Below, piece by piece: positions 17,734 through 26,367 of a stretch of 64,000 nt of DNA (within the stretch, counting starts at the first letter, position 1; each line of letters starts with the position of its first letter). The notes below the pieces were generated by a model that was not told the origin of the DNA, made no database searches, and was given only the letters and a program-made list of their open reading frames with translations. This stretch comes from Amycolatopsis oliviviridis (GTDB lineage: Bacteria; Actinomycetota; Actinomycetes; Mycobacteriales; Pseudonocardiaceae). The stretch covers positions 620,001 through 684,000 of the forward strand of contig NZ_BNAY01000003.1 in assembly GCF_014654365.1 (NCBI RefSeq), in the 5' to 3' direction. Made by a program: the position numbers and the translations under genes.

Positions 17734-18525
17734 TCACCGGACTTCGGGATGTTCGGTGAACCACTCGTGCGCCCGTTTCCACACGCGTTTGAGGCCGGAC
17801 CGCTCGCCGAGGTAGTCGCCCGCCATGCCGACCACCGGCAGCTTCCCGAGCGCCCGGTGGAAAAGACGGCCGCGCGGCCGCTTCTCCAGTTCCTCGACGA
17901 TGCCCAGCAGTCCCCTGCCGAGTCGCCACAGGGTGCCCGCGGCGGCCTTCAGGGTGACTTTGCCGTGCTTCTTCTTCGCGTCTTCGAGTTCTTCGGTGAG
18001 CTTCGCCGCTTCGTCGTCTTCGGCGGTCTTGTCATGTTCGGCGTGCTTGCCGGCCGCGATCACCGGGTCGATGTCGCGTTCGAAAAGCACCCAGGCGATC
18101 AACCGGACCCGGGCGCCGACGTCGGTCACGCCGTACTCCCCCGCGATCGCGCACAGCAGCACCCCTTGCGCCGCCGAGCCGAGCGCGTCCTGCACGGGCA
18201 GCCTGTCCGCGAGCGCCCCGCCGATCCCGGGGATCGCGGTGACCAGTGCGGTGACCCGGCCGACGCGGTTCACCCACCACTCGGTCCGCTGATAGTTCGA
18301 CATCTCCGCCCAGGCCGCGGTGCCGGGCACCTTGACCGAGGTGATCCCGTCGAGCAGCTTGTCCTTCAGCCCCGGCTCGACGTCCTCCAAGTCCTCGTCG
18401 CGACGGCCCCTGGCCTGCAGGCCGAACGGATCCGCGTCCCGCAGCGCGTCGACCATCGGCCCGCAGGCGCGGACGAACGGCCTCAGCGCCGCCACGACCT
18501 GGCGGTCCGAAATCGCCTCACCCAC
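17734..18525 (-). CDS. Conserved hypothetical protein near mshB
   Basis: A 263-residue protein that I do not recognise. The middle (about 85-160) is hydrophobic with Gly-rich stretches (TAIPGIGGALADRL, AAQGVLLCAIAGEYGV) and could associate with membrane. It is followed by a charged acidic/lysine segment (DKTAEDDEAAKLTEELEDAKKK, probably coiled coil) and a basic C-terminal half ending in WFTEHPEVR. Its start at 18525 overlaps the end of the upstream small membrane protein gene by 8 bases, so it belongs to the mshB operon. Confidence 0.65.
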   Translation of the reverse strand: MGEAISDRQVVAALRPFVRACGPMVDALRDADPFGLQARGRRDEDLEDVEPGLKDKLLDGITSVKVPGTAAWAEMSNYQRTEWWVNRVGRVTALVTAIPGIGGALADRLPVQDALGSAAQGVLLCAIAGEYGVTDVGARVRLIAWVLFERDIDPVIAAGKHAEHDKTAEDDEAAKLTEELEDAKKKHGKVTLKAAAGTLWRLGRGLLGIVEELEKRPRGRLFHRALGKLPVVGMAGDYLGERSGLKRVWKRAHEWFTEHPEVR

Positions 18526-18940
18526 CGCTGTCTCCCTTCGCGGCCTTCGCCGCTATGCCAAGACCACCACCCAGCGCCAGCGCTCCCGGCAGGGCCCCGC
18601 CGCCGATCAGGAGCAGCGCCCGCCAGTCCTGCACCAGCACCAGATCACCACCGGGGCCGGTCATGCCCATCCCGAGTACGACGAGTACCCAGACGAGCAG
18701 CGGAATCACCGAAAAGGAGGGCCGGACCACTTTCGCGGTCGCCCGCACCAGCAGCGGCGTCGTGATCACCGCGAGCACCACGGTCACCGGCATGGGCGCG
18801 TCCCCGAGCTTCGGCAGCACGATCCCGTCGAGCCGGAGCGGCAGGAAGAACAGTTCGAGCAGTCCGAGCAAGAGCGCGTCGAAACACAGCAAGGCCAGCA
18901 GCAGACGCTGCCGCGCGGTGAGCGGTGGCGGCGCGGTCAC
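18518..18940 (-). CDS. Four-helix membrane protein (Rv1171-like position)
   Basis: A 140-residue protein with four hydrophobic helices near 12-36, 50-66, 75-94 and 107-131 and a Gly-rich end. Its GTG start (18940) overlaps the mshB stop by four bases (GTGA), so it is translated together with mshB. Rv1171, a small conserved protein, occupies the same place after mshB in M. tuberculosis. The function is unknown. Confidence 0.72.
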   Translation of the reverse strand: MTAPPPLTARQRLLLALLCFDALLLGLLELFFLPLRLDGIVLPKLGDAPMPVTVVLAVITTPLLVRATAKVVRPSFSVIPLLVWVLVVLGMGMTGPGGDLVLVQDWRALLLIGGGALPGALALGGGLGIAAKAAKGDSGG

Positions 18941-19779
18941 TTCGCGAGGCCTCCGAACAGATCCGCCCCGGCACCCTCGGCCGGCCCGTGGGCGAGCACG
19001 AAGTACTCGTGGGGGGTGATCGGCTGCGCGACGTCGTTGCTCAGCGCGAAGTGGTCCGCGAGATGCGGCGGGGCGGGCACGCTGACCTGGGTCTCGTGCG
19101 CCCGCAGCGCGGCGGCCTTGGCCGGGACGTGCGCGCCGACGTCGAGGACGGTCGTGATGGTCTCGTCCGCTGTCACCGGCAGTTCGCCGTCTTCCGGGAC
19201 CCGGAACGCCGAGCGCCCGCGCAGTGCGGCGAGCCCGGCCGTCACGGCGTCGCGAGAAGAAACGGTATGGAAGACCCGCTCGACCGACGCGGCCTTCGGC
19301 GCCGCGGCCATGGTGATCTCGTGCGCGCGGATGTGGTCGGGATGCCCATAACCCCCGAAAGCGTCATAGGTGACGACGACCTGGGGGCGGACCTCGTCCA
19401 GGATCTCCGCGAGCTGGGCCGCCTGCTCGTCGAGGTCGCCGCCGGAGAACGCGCGCGGATGGGCCGCGGACGGCGTCCCGGCCATCCCGGAGTCACGCCA
19501 GCGGCCGATGCCCCCGAGATAACGGTGCCGGGTGACGCCCAGCGCGGCGCAAGCCGACGCCAGCTCGCCCGCGCGGTAACCGCCGAGCTGGTCGGAAGCC
19601 CACGAACCGAGCCCGTCGAGGGAGGGCGGGATGATCTCGCCTTCCTCACCGAGAGTGCACGTGACAACGGTCACGTCCGCCCCCTCGGTGGCGTAGCGCG
19701 CGATGGTGCCACCCGTGGTGATGCTCTCGTCGTCCGGATGGGCGTGCACGAGGAGCAATTTGGGCCGATCGGAGATCAC
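18937..19779 (-). CDS. mshB: N-acetyl-glucosaminyl-inositol deacetylase (mycothiol biosynthesis)
   Basis: A 280-residue zinc deacetylase producing GlcN-Ins from GlcNAc-Ins, the second committed step of mycothiol synthesis. LLLVHAHPDDESITTGGTIA holds the metal and catalytic residues (His14, Asp17), and VTYDAFGGYGHPDHIRAHE supplies the third ligand. GTG 19779 starts it, with no strong ribosome-binding site. The gene is divergent from dppDF. The presence of mshB marks a mycothiol-using actinomycete. A related deacetylase (Mca type) is the main alternative, but the operon with the Rv1171-like gene supports mshB. Confidence 0.88.
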   Translation of the reverse strand: MISDRPKLLLVHAHPDDESITTGGTIARYATEGADVTVVTCTLGEEGEIIPPSLDGLGSWASDQLGGYRAGELASACAALGVTRHRYLGGIGRWRDSGMAGTPSAAHPRAFSGGDLDEQAAQLAEILDEVRPQVVVTYDAFGGYGHPDHIRAHEITMAAAPKAASVERVFHTVSSRDAVTAGLAALRGRSAFRVPEDGELPVTADETITTVLDVGAHVPAKAAALRAHETQVSVPAPPHLADHFALSNDVAQPITPHEYFVLAHGPAEGAGADLFGGLAK

Positions 19780-19936
19780 GGCTTGAAGACTAATTCGAAC
19801 ACGGCGCGCTTTCCTTTATAGGGTGTCGGGAACGGAAGCCCCGAGCACCGACCTTAGTCGGGCGACTCTCGGTTATCCTCGCGCGAGTCATGGGCATTGC
19901 CCCGTGACCATATGTACCCCCACGAAGGGCATCTTG

Positions 19937-21718
19937 GTGAGCACTGAAGCAGCATCGTCGGACCTCGGCGGCGTGTCGGGTTCGGTTCTGTCCATCTCCG
20001 ACCTGAGCGTCTCGTTCCCGACCGACGAAGGCGTGGTCGACGCGGTCAAGGGCATCGGATTCGACGTCAAGCCCGGTGAGATCGTCGCGGTGGTCGGCGA
20101 GTCCGGTTCCGGCAAGTCGGTGACCTCGATGTCGGTGCTCGGGCTGCTCCCGAAGACCAGCCGGATCGCCGGCGAGCTCCGCCTCGGCGAGCGCAACCTC
20201 GCCGACCTCAAGGAGAAGGACCTCCAGAAGATCCGCGGCAACCAGGTCGCGATGATCTTCCAGGAGCCGATGACCGCGCTGAACCCGGTCTACACCGTCG
20301 GCTGGCAGCTGCGCGAAGCGCTCCGCTCGCACCAGGACATCTCGAAGGAAGCCGCCGACAAGCGCGCCATCGAGCTGCTGGAGATGGTCGGCATCCCGAA
20401 CCCTCCGCTGCGCTTCAAGCAGTACCCGCACCAGCTCTCGGGCGGTCTGCGCCAGCGCGTCGTCATCGCGATGGCGATCTCGTGCGACCCGAAGGTGATC
20501 ATCGCCGACGAGCCGACCACGGCGCTCGACGTCACCGTGCAGGCGGAGATCCTCGGCCTGCTGCGCAAGCTGCGCGACACCCTGAACACCGCGATCGTGC
20601 TGATCACGCACGACATGGGCGTCGTCGCCGACCTCGCCGACCGCGTGGTCGTGATGTACCAGGGCAACATCGTCGAAGAGGCGCCGGTGCGCGACCTGTT
20701 CGCCTCGCCGTCGCAGGAGTACACCCGCAAGCTGCTCGCCGCGGTGCCGGTGCTCGGCCAGCGTCCCGAAGGCCGCCGCCTGCTCGACGACGAGGGCATC
20801 TCGGCCGACAGCGACGAGGCCACGAAGATCGCCGAAGAGATCCGGCTCGAAGACTCCGAGCTCGCCGCCGTGATCGAGGAAAGCGCGCCCGCGCTGGAGA
20901 TCAAGAACCTCGTGCTGGAGTACCCCGGCCGCCGCGGCCAGGCGAAGAACCGCGCGGTGGACGACGTCTCGCTGACCATCGCCAAGGGCGAGATCGTCGG
21001 CCTGGTCGGCGAATCCGGTTCCGGCAAGTCGACCGTCGGGCGCTGCGCGATCCGCCTGCTGACCCCGACCGAAGGCACCGTGTCCATCGCGGGCAAGGAC
21101 ATCACGAACATGTCGAACAAGGAGCTGCGCCCGCTGCGCCGCTACTTCTCGATCGTGTTCCAGGACCCGGCGTCCACACTGGACCCGAAGATGACCATCG
21201 GCGAGTCGATCGCCGAGCCGATGGTGCTGCACAAGTTCCTGTCGGGCAAGGCCCTGAACGAGCGCGTGACGTCCCTTTTGGACAAGGTCGAGCTCGGCGG
21301 CCACTACCGCAACCGGTACCCGCACGAGCTGTCCGGTGGCCAGCGCCAGCGCGTCGCGATCGCGCGGGCGCTCTCGCTCGACCCGGCGCTGCTGATCGCG
21401 GACGAGCCCACCTCGGCGCTGGACGTGTCGGTGCAGGCTCGCGTACTGGACCTGTTCCTGGACCTGCAGCGCTCGCTGCAGTTCGCCTGCCTGTTCATCA
21501 GCCACGACCTCGCCGTCGTCGACCTGCTGGCCGACCGCGTCGCGGTGATGCAGTACGGCAAGCTGGTCGAGGTCGGCACCCGTGACCAGGTGCTGCACTC
21601 GCCGCGCGAGGACTACACGCGCCGTCTGCTGTCGGCCGCGCCGGTCGCGGACCCGGTGCTGCAGGCCGAGCGGCGTGCGGCCTGGGAGGCGGGCAAGCTC
21701 GCCCCAGTGGCCGACTGA
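19937..21718 (+). CDS. Dipeptide/oligopeptide ABC transporter, fused two-domain ATPase (DppDF)
   Basis: A 593-residue cytoplasmic protein carrying two complete ABC ATPase domains that power peptide import. Domain 1 has Walker A GESGSGKSV, signature LSGGLRQRV and Walker B VIIADEPTTALD. Domain 2 (from about residue 320) has GESGSGKST, LSGGQRQRV and LLIADEPTSALD. Each domain ends with the oligopeptide-specific C-terminal extension. GTG 19937 is used, with AAGGG eight bases upstream; TTG 19934 is adjacent. The matching permeases and binding protein are on the opposite strand and converge on it, an unusual split of the operon. Confidence 0.92.
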   Translation: MSTEAASSDLGGVSGSVLSISDLSVSFPTDEGVVDAVKGIGFDVKPGEIVAVVGESGSGKSVTSMSVLGLLPKTSRIAGELRLGERNLADLKEKDLQKIRGNQVAMIFQEPMTALNPVYTVGWQLREALRSHQDISKEAADKRAIELLEMVGIPNPPLRFKQYPHQLSGGLRQRVVIAMAISCDPKVIIADEPTTALDVTVQAEILGLLRKLRDTLNTAIVLITHDMGVVADLADRVVVMYQGNIVEEAPVRDLFASPSQEYTRKLLAAVPVLGQRPEGRRLLDDEGISADSDEATKIAEEIRLEDSELAAVIEESAPALEIKNLVLEYPGRRGQAKNRAVDDVSLTIAKGEIVGLVGESGSGKSTVGRCAIRLLTPTEGTVSIAGKDITNMSNKELRPLRRYFSIVFQDPASTLDPKMTIGESIAEPMVLHKFLSGKALNERVTSLLDKVELGGHYRNRYPHELSGGQRQRVAIARALSLDPALLIADEPTSALDVSVQARVLDLFLDLQRSLQFACLFISHDLAVVDLLADRVAVMQYGKLVEVGTRDQVLHSPREDYTRRLLSAAPVADPVLQAERRAAWEAGKLAPVAD

Positions 21719-21727
21719 CCCTCAGAG

Positions 21728-21782
21728 GTACGTGAAGGCCCCCTTCATTGCGCTAGACGCAGTGAAGGGGGCCTTCATGTAC
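21728..21782. repeat. Class-A palindromic repeat, dpp cluster copy 1
   Basis: Two 25-bp arms (21728-21752 and 21758-21782) around CTAGA. Two pairs are of G-T type and the rest are exact. The arm core TGAAGGCCCCCTTCA is itself palindromic. It begins 9 bases after the dppDF stop. Confidence 0.92.
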
Positions 21783-21836
21783 TTGGGGCCTGCGAAGCGC
21801 CAGTGAGGCTTTGGTACCGGCGCTTACCCACCTGCT

Positions 21837-21891
21837 GTACATGAAGGCCCCCTTCCTTGCGCCTATCGCAAGGAAGGGGGCCTTCATGTAC
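21837..21891. repeat. Class-A palindromic repeat, dpp cluster copy 2 (perfect)
   Basis: The 25-bp arms 21837-21861 and 21867-21891 are perfectly complementary around CCTAT. Outer sequence GTACATGAAGGCCCCCTTC is shared with copy 1 and with the repeat at the window start. Confidence 0.94.
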
Positions 21892-21900
21892 TTCGGCAAG

Positions 21901-21951
21901 GTGTGAAGGTCGAGTTTCCTCGGCTGAGCCGAGGGAAGGGGGCCTTCACGC
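21901..21951. repeat. Class-A palindromic repeat, dpp cluster copy 3 (decayed left arm)
   Basis: TCCTCGGC-TGA-GCCGAGG forms the centre. The right arm matches copy 5 (GGGAAGGGGGCCTTCACGCGC) but the left arm has several substitutions (GAAGGTCGAGTTTCC), so this copy no longer pairs fully. Confidence 0.75.
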
Positions 21952-22013
21952 GCAGACGCTGTGACTGCTGGTGCGTCTGGGGCACGTGTGGCGATCGCCG
22001 AGTCATGGAAGGT

Positions 22014-22064
22014 CCCCGAGCGCCACGCCCGGGACGCTCAACGTCTCAAGCGTGGCGCTCGGGG
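22014..22064. repeat. Palindromic repeat, dpp cluster copy 4
   Basis: CCCCGAGCGCCACGC (22014-22028) pairs perfectly with 22050-22064. The 21-base interior contains the inverted ACGTTGAGCGT-like core also present in the 12769 repeat, with a small internal dyad. Confidence 0.85.
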
Positions 22065-22081
22065 CATTCTCATGAGCCCAA

Positions 22082-22138
22082 AGCGCGTGAAGGCCCCCTT
22101 CCCACGGCTGAGCCGAGGGAAGGGGGCCTTCACGCGCT
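22082..22138. repeat. Class-A palindromic repeat, dpp cluster copy 5
   Basis: The 27-base arms 22082-22108 and 22112-22138 pair with one mismatch around TGA; the core is GTGAAGGCCCCCTTC. It ends 12 bases before the dppC stop codon on the minus strand. No gene is present anywhere in 21719-22150. Confidence 0.92.
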
Positions 22139-22150
22139 AAAGAGAAGCGA

Positions 22151-23083
22151 TCACGCCTTCTGGCGGCGCTGCCGCGGGTCGAAAGCGTCCCGCAGGCCGT
22201 CACCGATGAAGTTGATCGTCAGCGAGATCAGCACCAGCACGACGAACGGGCCGAAGAACAGCGCCGGCCGGTTCTGCAGCTGCGCGTAGTTCTCGAGGAT
22301 GACGCGGCCGAGCGAGGTGTCCGGCAGCTGCACCCCCAGCCCGATAAAGGACAGCGCCGCCTCGATCAGCACGGCCTGAGCGACCGCGAGGGTGGCGTTG
22401 ACCGTGATCAGGCCGACCATGTTCGGCACCAGGTGCTTGAACACGATGTGGAAGGTCCCGGCGCCGGACGCGCGGGCGGCGTCCACGAATTCCCGCTGGG
22501 ACAACGACATCGCCTCGGCTCTGGCGATTCGCGCGATCGGCATCCAGCCGAACGCCGCCAGCACCATCGCGACGATGTACCAGCTGCCGCCACCGAACAC
22601 CTTCGCCAGGATGGCGGCGGCGGCGATCTGCGGGACGATCAGGAACAGGTCCGTCACGCGCGAGATCGCGGAGTCGGTGAAGCCGCGGAGGTAACCCGCC
22701 ATCGCACCGAAAACGGTGCCGATGGTGGTGGCGATGATCGACACCACCAGCGCGATCAGCAGCGAGTACTGGGTGCCGCGCAGGATCTGCGACACCATCT
22801 CCTTGCCGACCTGCGTCGTCCCGAGCGGGTAGTCCGCGCTGGGCTTCGCGAAGGACGGGAAGGAGCTGTCCTCGTAGCTGTGCGGCCAGAAGATCGGCAT
22901 GATCAGCACGGTGAGCACCAGGAGCAGGAGCACTCCCGTGCAGATCATCGCCAGCTTGTGCCGCAGGAACTTGCGCAGGACCAGCTTGCCCTGACTCCGG
23001 GGTTCGGGCAGGGCCTCCGCCGGGAGCGTGCCATCGGCGGACTTGGAGTCTTCCGCCGCGATAAGGGAATTCAAGTCAGCCAA
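22151..23083 (-). CDS. dppC: Peptide ABC transporter permease, DppC/OppC type
   Basis: A 310-residue inner-membrane permease. A cytoplasmic N-terminal tail of about 35 residues precedes TM1 (KLAMICTGVLLLLVLTVLIM). The OppC-type N-terminal region follows, and a five-helix permease core contains the EAA-type coupling loop EAMSLSQREFVDAARASGAG. TTG 23083 starts it, with GAGG seven bases upstream, overlapping the dppB stop by 8 bases. With DppB it forms the channel for the DppDF ATPase encoded on the opposite strand. Confidence 0.9.
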   Translation of the reverse strand: MADLNSLIAAEDSKSADGTLPAEALPEPRSQGKLVLRKFLRHKLAMICTGVLLLLVLTVLIMPIFWPHSYEDSSFPSFAKPSADYPLGTTQVGKEMVSQILRGTQYSLLIALVVSIIATTIGTVFGAMAGYLRGFTDSAISRVTDLFLIVPQIAAAAILAKVFGGGSWYIVAMVLAAFGWMPIARIARAEAMSLSQREFVDAARASGAGTFHIVFKHLVPNMVGLITVNATLAVAQAVLIEAALSFIGLGVQLPDTSLGRVILENYAQLQNRPALFFGPFVVLVLISLTINFIGDGLRDAFDPRQRRQKA

Positions 23084-24092
23084 CGCGAATCCTCGGGTCC
23101 AGGATGCCGTACATCAGGTCGGCGATCAGGTTGGCGACGATGATGCTGCTGGCGATGAGCACCAGCCAGCCCATCATCACCTGCGTATCGCTCTTGGTCA
23201 CGGCCTCGACGAGCAGCTTGCCCATGCCGTTCCAGTTGAACACCGTCTCGGTGATGATCGCGCCCGAGAGCACGGCACCGAAGTTGACGGAGAACAGGGT
23301 GGTCACCGGGATGAGCGCGTTGCGGAAGGCGTGGCGGAAGATGACCCGGCCGTTGCCGAGCCCCTTGGCCCGCGCGGTCCGCACGTAGTCCGCGTTCAAC
23401 GTCTCCAGCATCGAAGCGCGCTGGAACCGGCTGTACGCGGCGAAGCTGATCGCCATGATGGACAAGGTCGGCAGCAGATAAGCGCCGATATAACTGGCCA
23501 GGAAACCGCCTGGACCGTCCAAGTTCAGCGATTCCGGGCTCGTGGTGCGGATCCAGGGATTACCGAGCACATCGGACAGTCCCAGGTCCCGCACCCAGCC
23601 GTTGAACTCGATCGCGTACCGCTTGAGCACGATGGCGACGCAGAAGATCGGCATCGAGAAAAGCAGGAAGGCCAGCGTGGTGGCGATGTAGTCGATGATC
23701 GAGTACTGCTTGACCGCCGCGACCACACCGACGAGGACGCCGAGGATGAGCGCGAGGATCTCGGCTCCGACGACGAGCTTCAAGGTGACCTCGAACGCGG
23801 CCATGACCTTCGGGAACACCGGGGCCTGCGCGTTGCCCTGTGCGATGGAAACGCCCCAGTCGCCGGTGACGAAGTTGCCGAGCCAAGTGAAGTACCGGGG
23901 AACGATGCTCTGGTCCAGCCCGAGCTGTGAGGCCATCTGCGCGATGGCTTCCTTGCTCATGGCCGGATTGCTCTTCATCTCGGCGAGCGGGTCACCGGTG
24001 CCGGCGACCATGACGAAACACAGGAAAGTCCCGACCAGCAGGACGGGAATCGATATCGCCAGACGGCGAAGAATGTAGATCACCAGGTTCAA
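23076..24092 (-). CDS. dppB: Peptide ABC transporter permease, DppB/OppB type
   Basis: A 338-residue permease. N-terminal VIYILRRLAISIPVLLVGTFLCF is the typical DppB first helix, and the EAA-like loop is LETLNADYVRTARAKGLG near residue 225. Conserved RHAFRNALIPV and TETVFNWNGMGKLLVEAV follow. TTG 24092 is chosen because GAGGAG lies seven bases upstream; ATG 24107 is in frame but overlaps that site. The gene follows the binding-protein gene by 182 bases, and dppC overlaps its end. Confidence 0.88.
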   Translation of the reverse strand: MNLVIYILRRLAISIPVLLVGTFLCFVMVAGTGDPLAEMKSNPAMSKEAIAQMASQLGLDQSIVPRYFTWLGNFVTGDWGVSIAQGNAQAPVFPKVMAAFEVTLKLVVGAEILALILGVLVGVVAAVKQYSIIDYIATTLAFLLFSMPIFCVAIVLKRYAIEFNGWVRDLGLSDVLGNPWIRTTSPESLNLDGPGGFLASYIGAYLLPTLSIMAISFAAYSRFQRASMLETLNADYVRTARAKGLGNGRVIFRHAFRNALIPVTTLFSVNFGAVLSGAIITETVFNWNGMGKLLVEAVTKSDTQVMMGWLVLIASSIIVANLIADLMYGILDPRIRVG

Positions 24093-24274
24093 CGAACTGC
24101 TCCTCATCCGGGCCTGGTCGCCGAAGTGCTGGACCGCTGCCCGGTTGTCCACCGTAGTGGCGGTAACCCTACGGTCAACAGCTACTTCCGGCGGGTACGG
24201 GGGCCCGGCTTGTGGCCGGACCCCCCTACCACCAGGATCGCGTAAGCGAGTGGTGAAAAAGCGGGGCGGAAGCC

Positions 24275-26080
24275 CTACTTCTTCTGCTCCCACTCACCGG
24301 CGTTCCACAGGACACCGTTGTACGACTGCATGTAAGTGCGGTCGATGCCCTTGAACGCCCACATGGACGGGGTCTGGAACAGCGGCAGGGTCGCGTACTC
24401 GTCCGCGATCGCCTGGTCGGCCTTCTGGTAGCTCTCCAGCTGGACCGCCTCGTCGGTGGCCTTCACGGCCGCCTCGAAGGAGGAGTCGATCGTCGGGTTC
24501 GAGAGACCCTGGTAGTTCTGGCTGCTGTCGTCGACACGGGTGATGTAGATCGACTTCTGCTCGGCCTTGAACGGAGCGGCGGACCAGCCGAAGAGCGCGG
24601 CGTCGTAGTCGCTGGCCGCGAGACGGCCACCCTTCAGGAAGTTGGCGTCCTGGTCGTCCGTGATCTCGATACCGGCGGCCTTGGCCTGCGAGATGATGAT
24701 CTCGACGGTCTGCTGACGGCGGGTGTTCTGGTTGTGCGAGATCTTGAACGACGCGCGCTGGCCGTCCTTGGCGAAGATGCCGTCGCCACCCTTGACCCAG
24801 CCGGCGTCGGACAGCGTCTTGGCCGCGGCCTCGGCGCCCAGACCGGCCTTGCTGCTGTACAGGTCCTTGAAGCCCTGCTCGCCCGGCATGAACACGATGC
24901 TGTTCAGCGGGGTCGCGTCGGCCTGGACCTCCTTCAGCAGCTTGTCGGTGATCTCCTGGCGGTTGACGACCTCGAAGAACGCCTTGCGCAGGTTCTTGTC
25001 CTTGAACATGCGCTTGTAGTTGAGGTCGATGTGCTCGAAGGTCAGCTGCGAGGCCGAACCGTAGGTGACACCCTGAGCGGCGAGGCTCTTCATGGTGTTG
25101 GCGGCGGTGGCGTCGGGCTGGGTCGAAGCGGCGATGTCGATCTCACCGTTCTGCAGCGCGGTCGCCATGGCCTTGGTGTCCTCCATCGCCTTCACGACGA
25201 TCTTGGAGGGGCCACCCTTGCCACCGATCCAGTTCGGGTTCTTCTCGAGCGTGACGGCCTTCTGGTTGGCGTCGAACGCGGTGATCTTGTACGGGCCCGA
25301 AGCCGGCATGTCCTCGGCCTTGAAGGCCTTGAAGCCGTTGGTCCAGAAGTCACCGGCGGCCTTGAGCTGAGCGGCGTCGCTGGTCGGCGTCAGCTTGGTG
25401 ATGTCGGGGACGTTCGCCCGCTTCTCGACGATGTGCGCCGGCATGATCGCGGTCGAGTTGAACAGACCCTTGTAGTCCAGGTACGGCTCGGTGTACTTGG
25501 TCTCGAAGGTCAGGTCGTCCTTGCAGGTGGCCTCGTTGATCAGCTGGTAGCCGGTCGTCGAAGCGGCGAGGAAGGCCTGCTTGCCGTCGGCGGTCTTCGC
25601 CTTGCCGGAGTGCGCCAGCCACGACAGGTACATGTCGTCGCAGTCGAACGCCTCGTTGTCCGACCACTTGACGTTCGGCTTGATCTTGTAAACGACGGTC
25701 TGCGGCGACTTGGAGGTGACCTCCCAGGAGTCGAACACGTCGTTGTTCAGCAGCACCTTGTTGTTGCCGTCGAGCACATCGGCACCGGCGAGCACGGAGG
25801 TCAGGATGTAGGTGTTGTACGACGTGTTGGTGTCGGGCGTGTCGTTGTTGTAGCCCGAGTACCCGTCGTCGATGCCCACCGTGACGGTGCCTTCGTAGCC
25901 CTTGGTGTCCGCGAGCTTGAAGTTTTCGCCGTTCTGCGCCTTGCCGGTCGCCATGCTCTTGATATCGGTCGACGACCCGTTCTGGTCGGTACTGCCGCTG
26001 TCGCCACCGCTGCATGCGCTCAGCACAAGCGCGGAGGCCGCGACCAGCGACCAGGCGGAGACTGCCTTGGACTTCCTCAT
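24275..26080 (-). CDS. dppA: Peptide ABC transporter substrate-binding lipoprotein (family 5)
   Basis: A 601-residue exported lipoprotein. The signal peptide ends in the lipobox LSAC with Cys23 as lipidation site. The mature part is a family-5 solute-binding protein, for example TVVYKIKPNVKWSDNEAFDCDDM, PASGPYKITAFDANQKAVTLEKNPNWIGG and FEVVNRQEITDKLL. It delivers peptides to DppBC. ATG 26080 has GGAGGG nine bases upstream; any longer reading lacks a site and a signal peptide. It heads the dppABC operon. The 287 bases upstream (26081-26367) contain no gene. Confidence 0.92.
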   Translation of the reverse strand: MRKSKAVSAWSLVAASALVLSACSGGDSGSTDQNGSSTDIKSMATGKAQNGENFKLADTKGYEGTVTVGIDDGYSGYNNDTPDTNTSYNTYILTSVLAGADVLDGNNKVLLNNDVFDSWEVTSKSPQTVVYKIKPNVKWSDNEAFDCDDMYLSWLAHSGKAKTADGKQAFLAASTTGYQLINEATCKDDLTFETKYTEPYLDYKGLFNSTAIMPAHIVEKRANVPDITKLTPTSDAAQLKAAGDFWTNGFKAFKAEDMPASGPYKITAFDANQKAVTLEKNPNWIGGKGGPSKIVVKAMEDTKAMATALQNGEIDIAASTQPDATAANTMKSLAAQGVTYGSASQLTFEHIDLNYKRMFKDKNLRKAFFEVVNRQEITDKLLKEVQADATPLNSIVFMPGEQGFKDLYSSKAGLGAEAAAKTLSDAGWVKGGDGIFAKDGQRASFKISHNQNTRRQQTVEIIISQAKAAGIEITDDQDANFLKGGRLAASDYDAALFGWSAAPFKAEQKSIYITRVDDSSQNYQGLSNPTIDSSFEAAVKATDEAVQLESYQKADQAIADEYATLPLFQTPSMWAFKGIDRTYMQSYNGVLWNAGEWEQKK

Positions 26081-26367
26081 GAAGTGTGCCCTCCTAGCAC
26101 TGGGCTCCTGAGATCGGAACAGGACCCCACACCGCTCCGGTGAGATGGCCCGGAGCCTATGACACGCCAAGCAACACTCATTTGGCGCACTGCGGGTGCA
26201 CGCTAGAAAGGAAATGCACGAACAGTCACCAGTTCCGGGGCGATCGTGACCAAAGGGTAACTTGAAGCCGACATCAAGAAATACAGTGGTTACCTTGAGG
26301 AATCAGTCCGCCACTCGAACGTGCCGGGAAAGGTCACCCTCCAGGGGCGAGCTTGGACTCGAATCGG

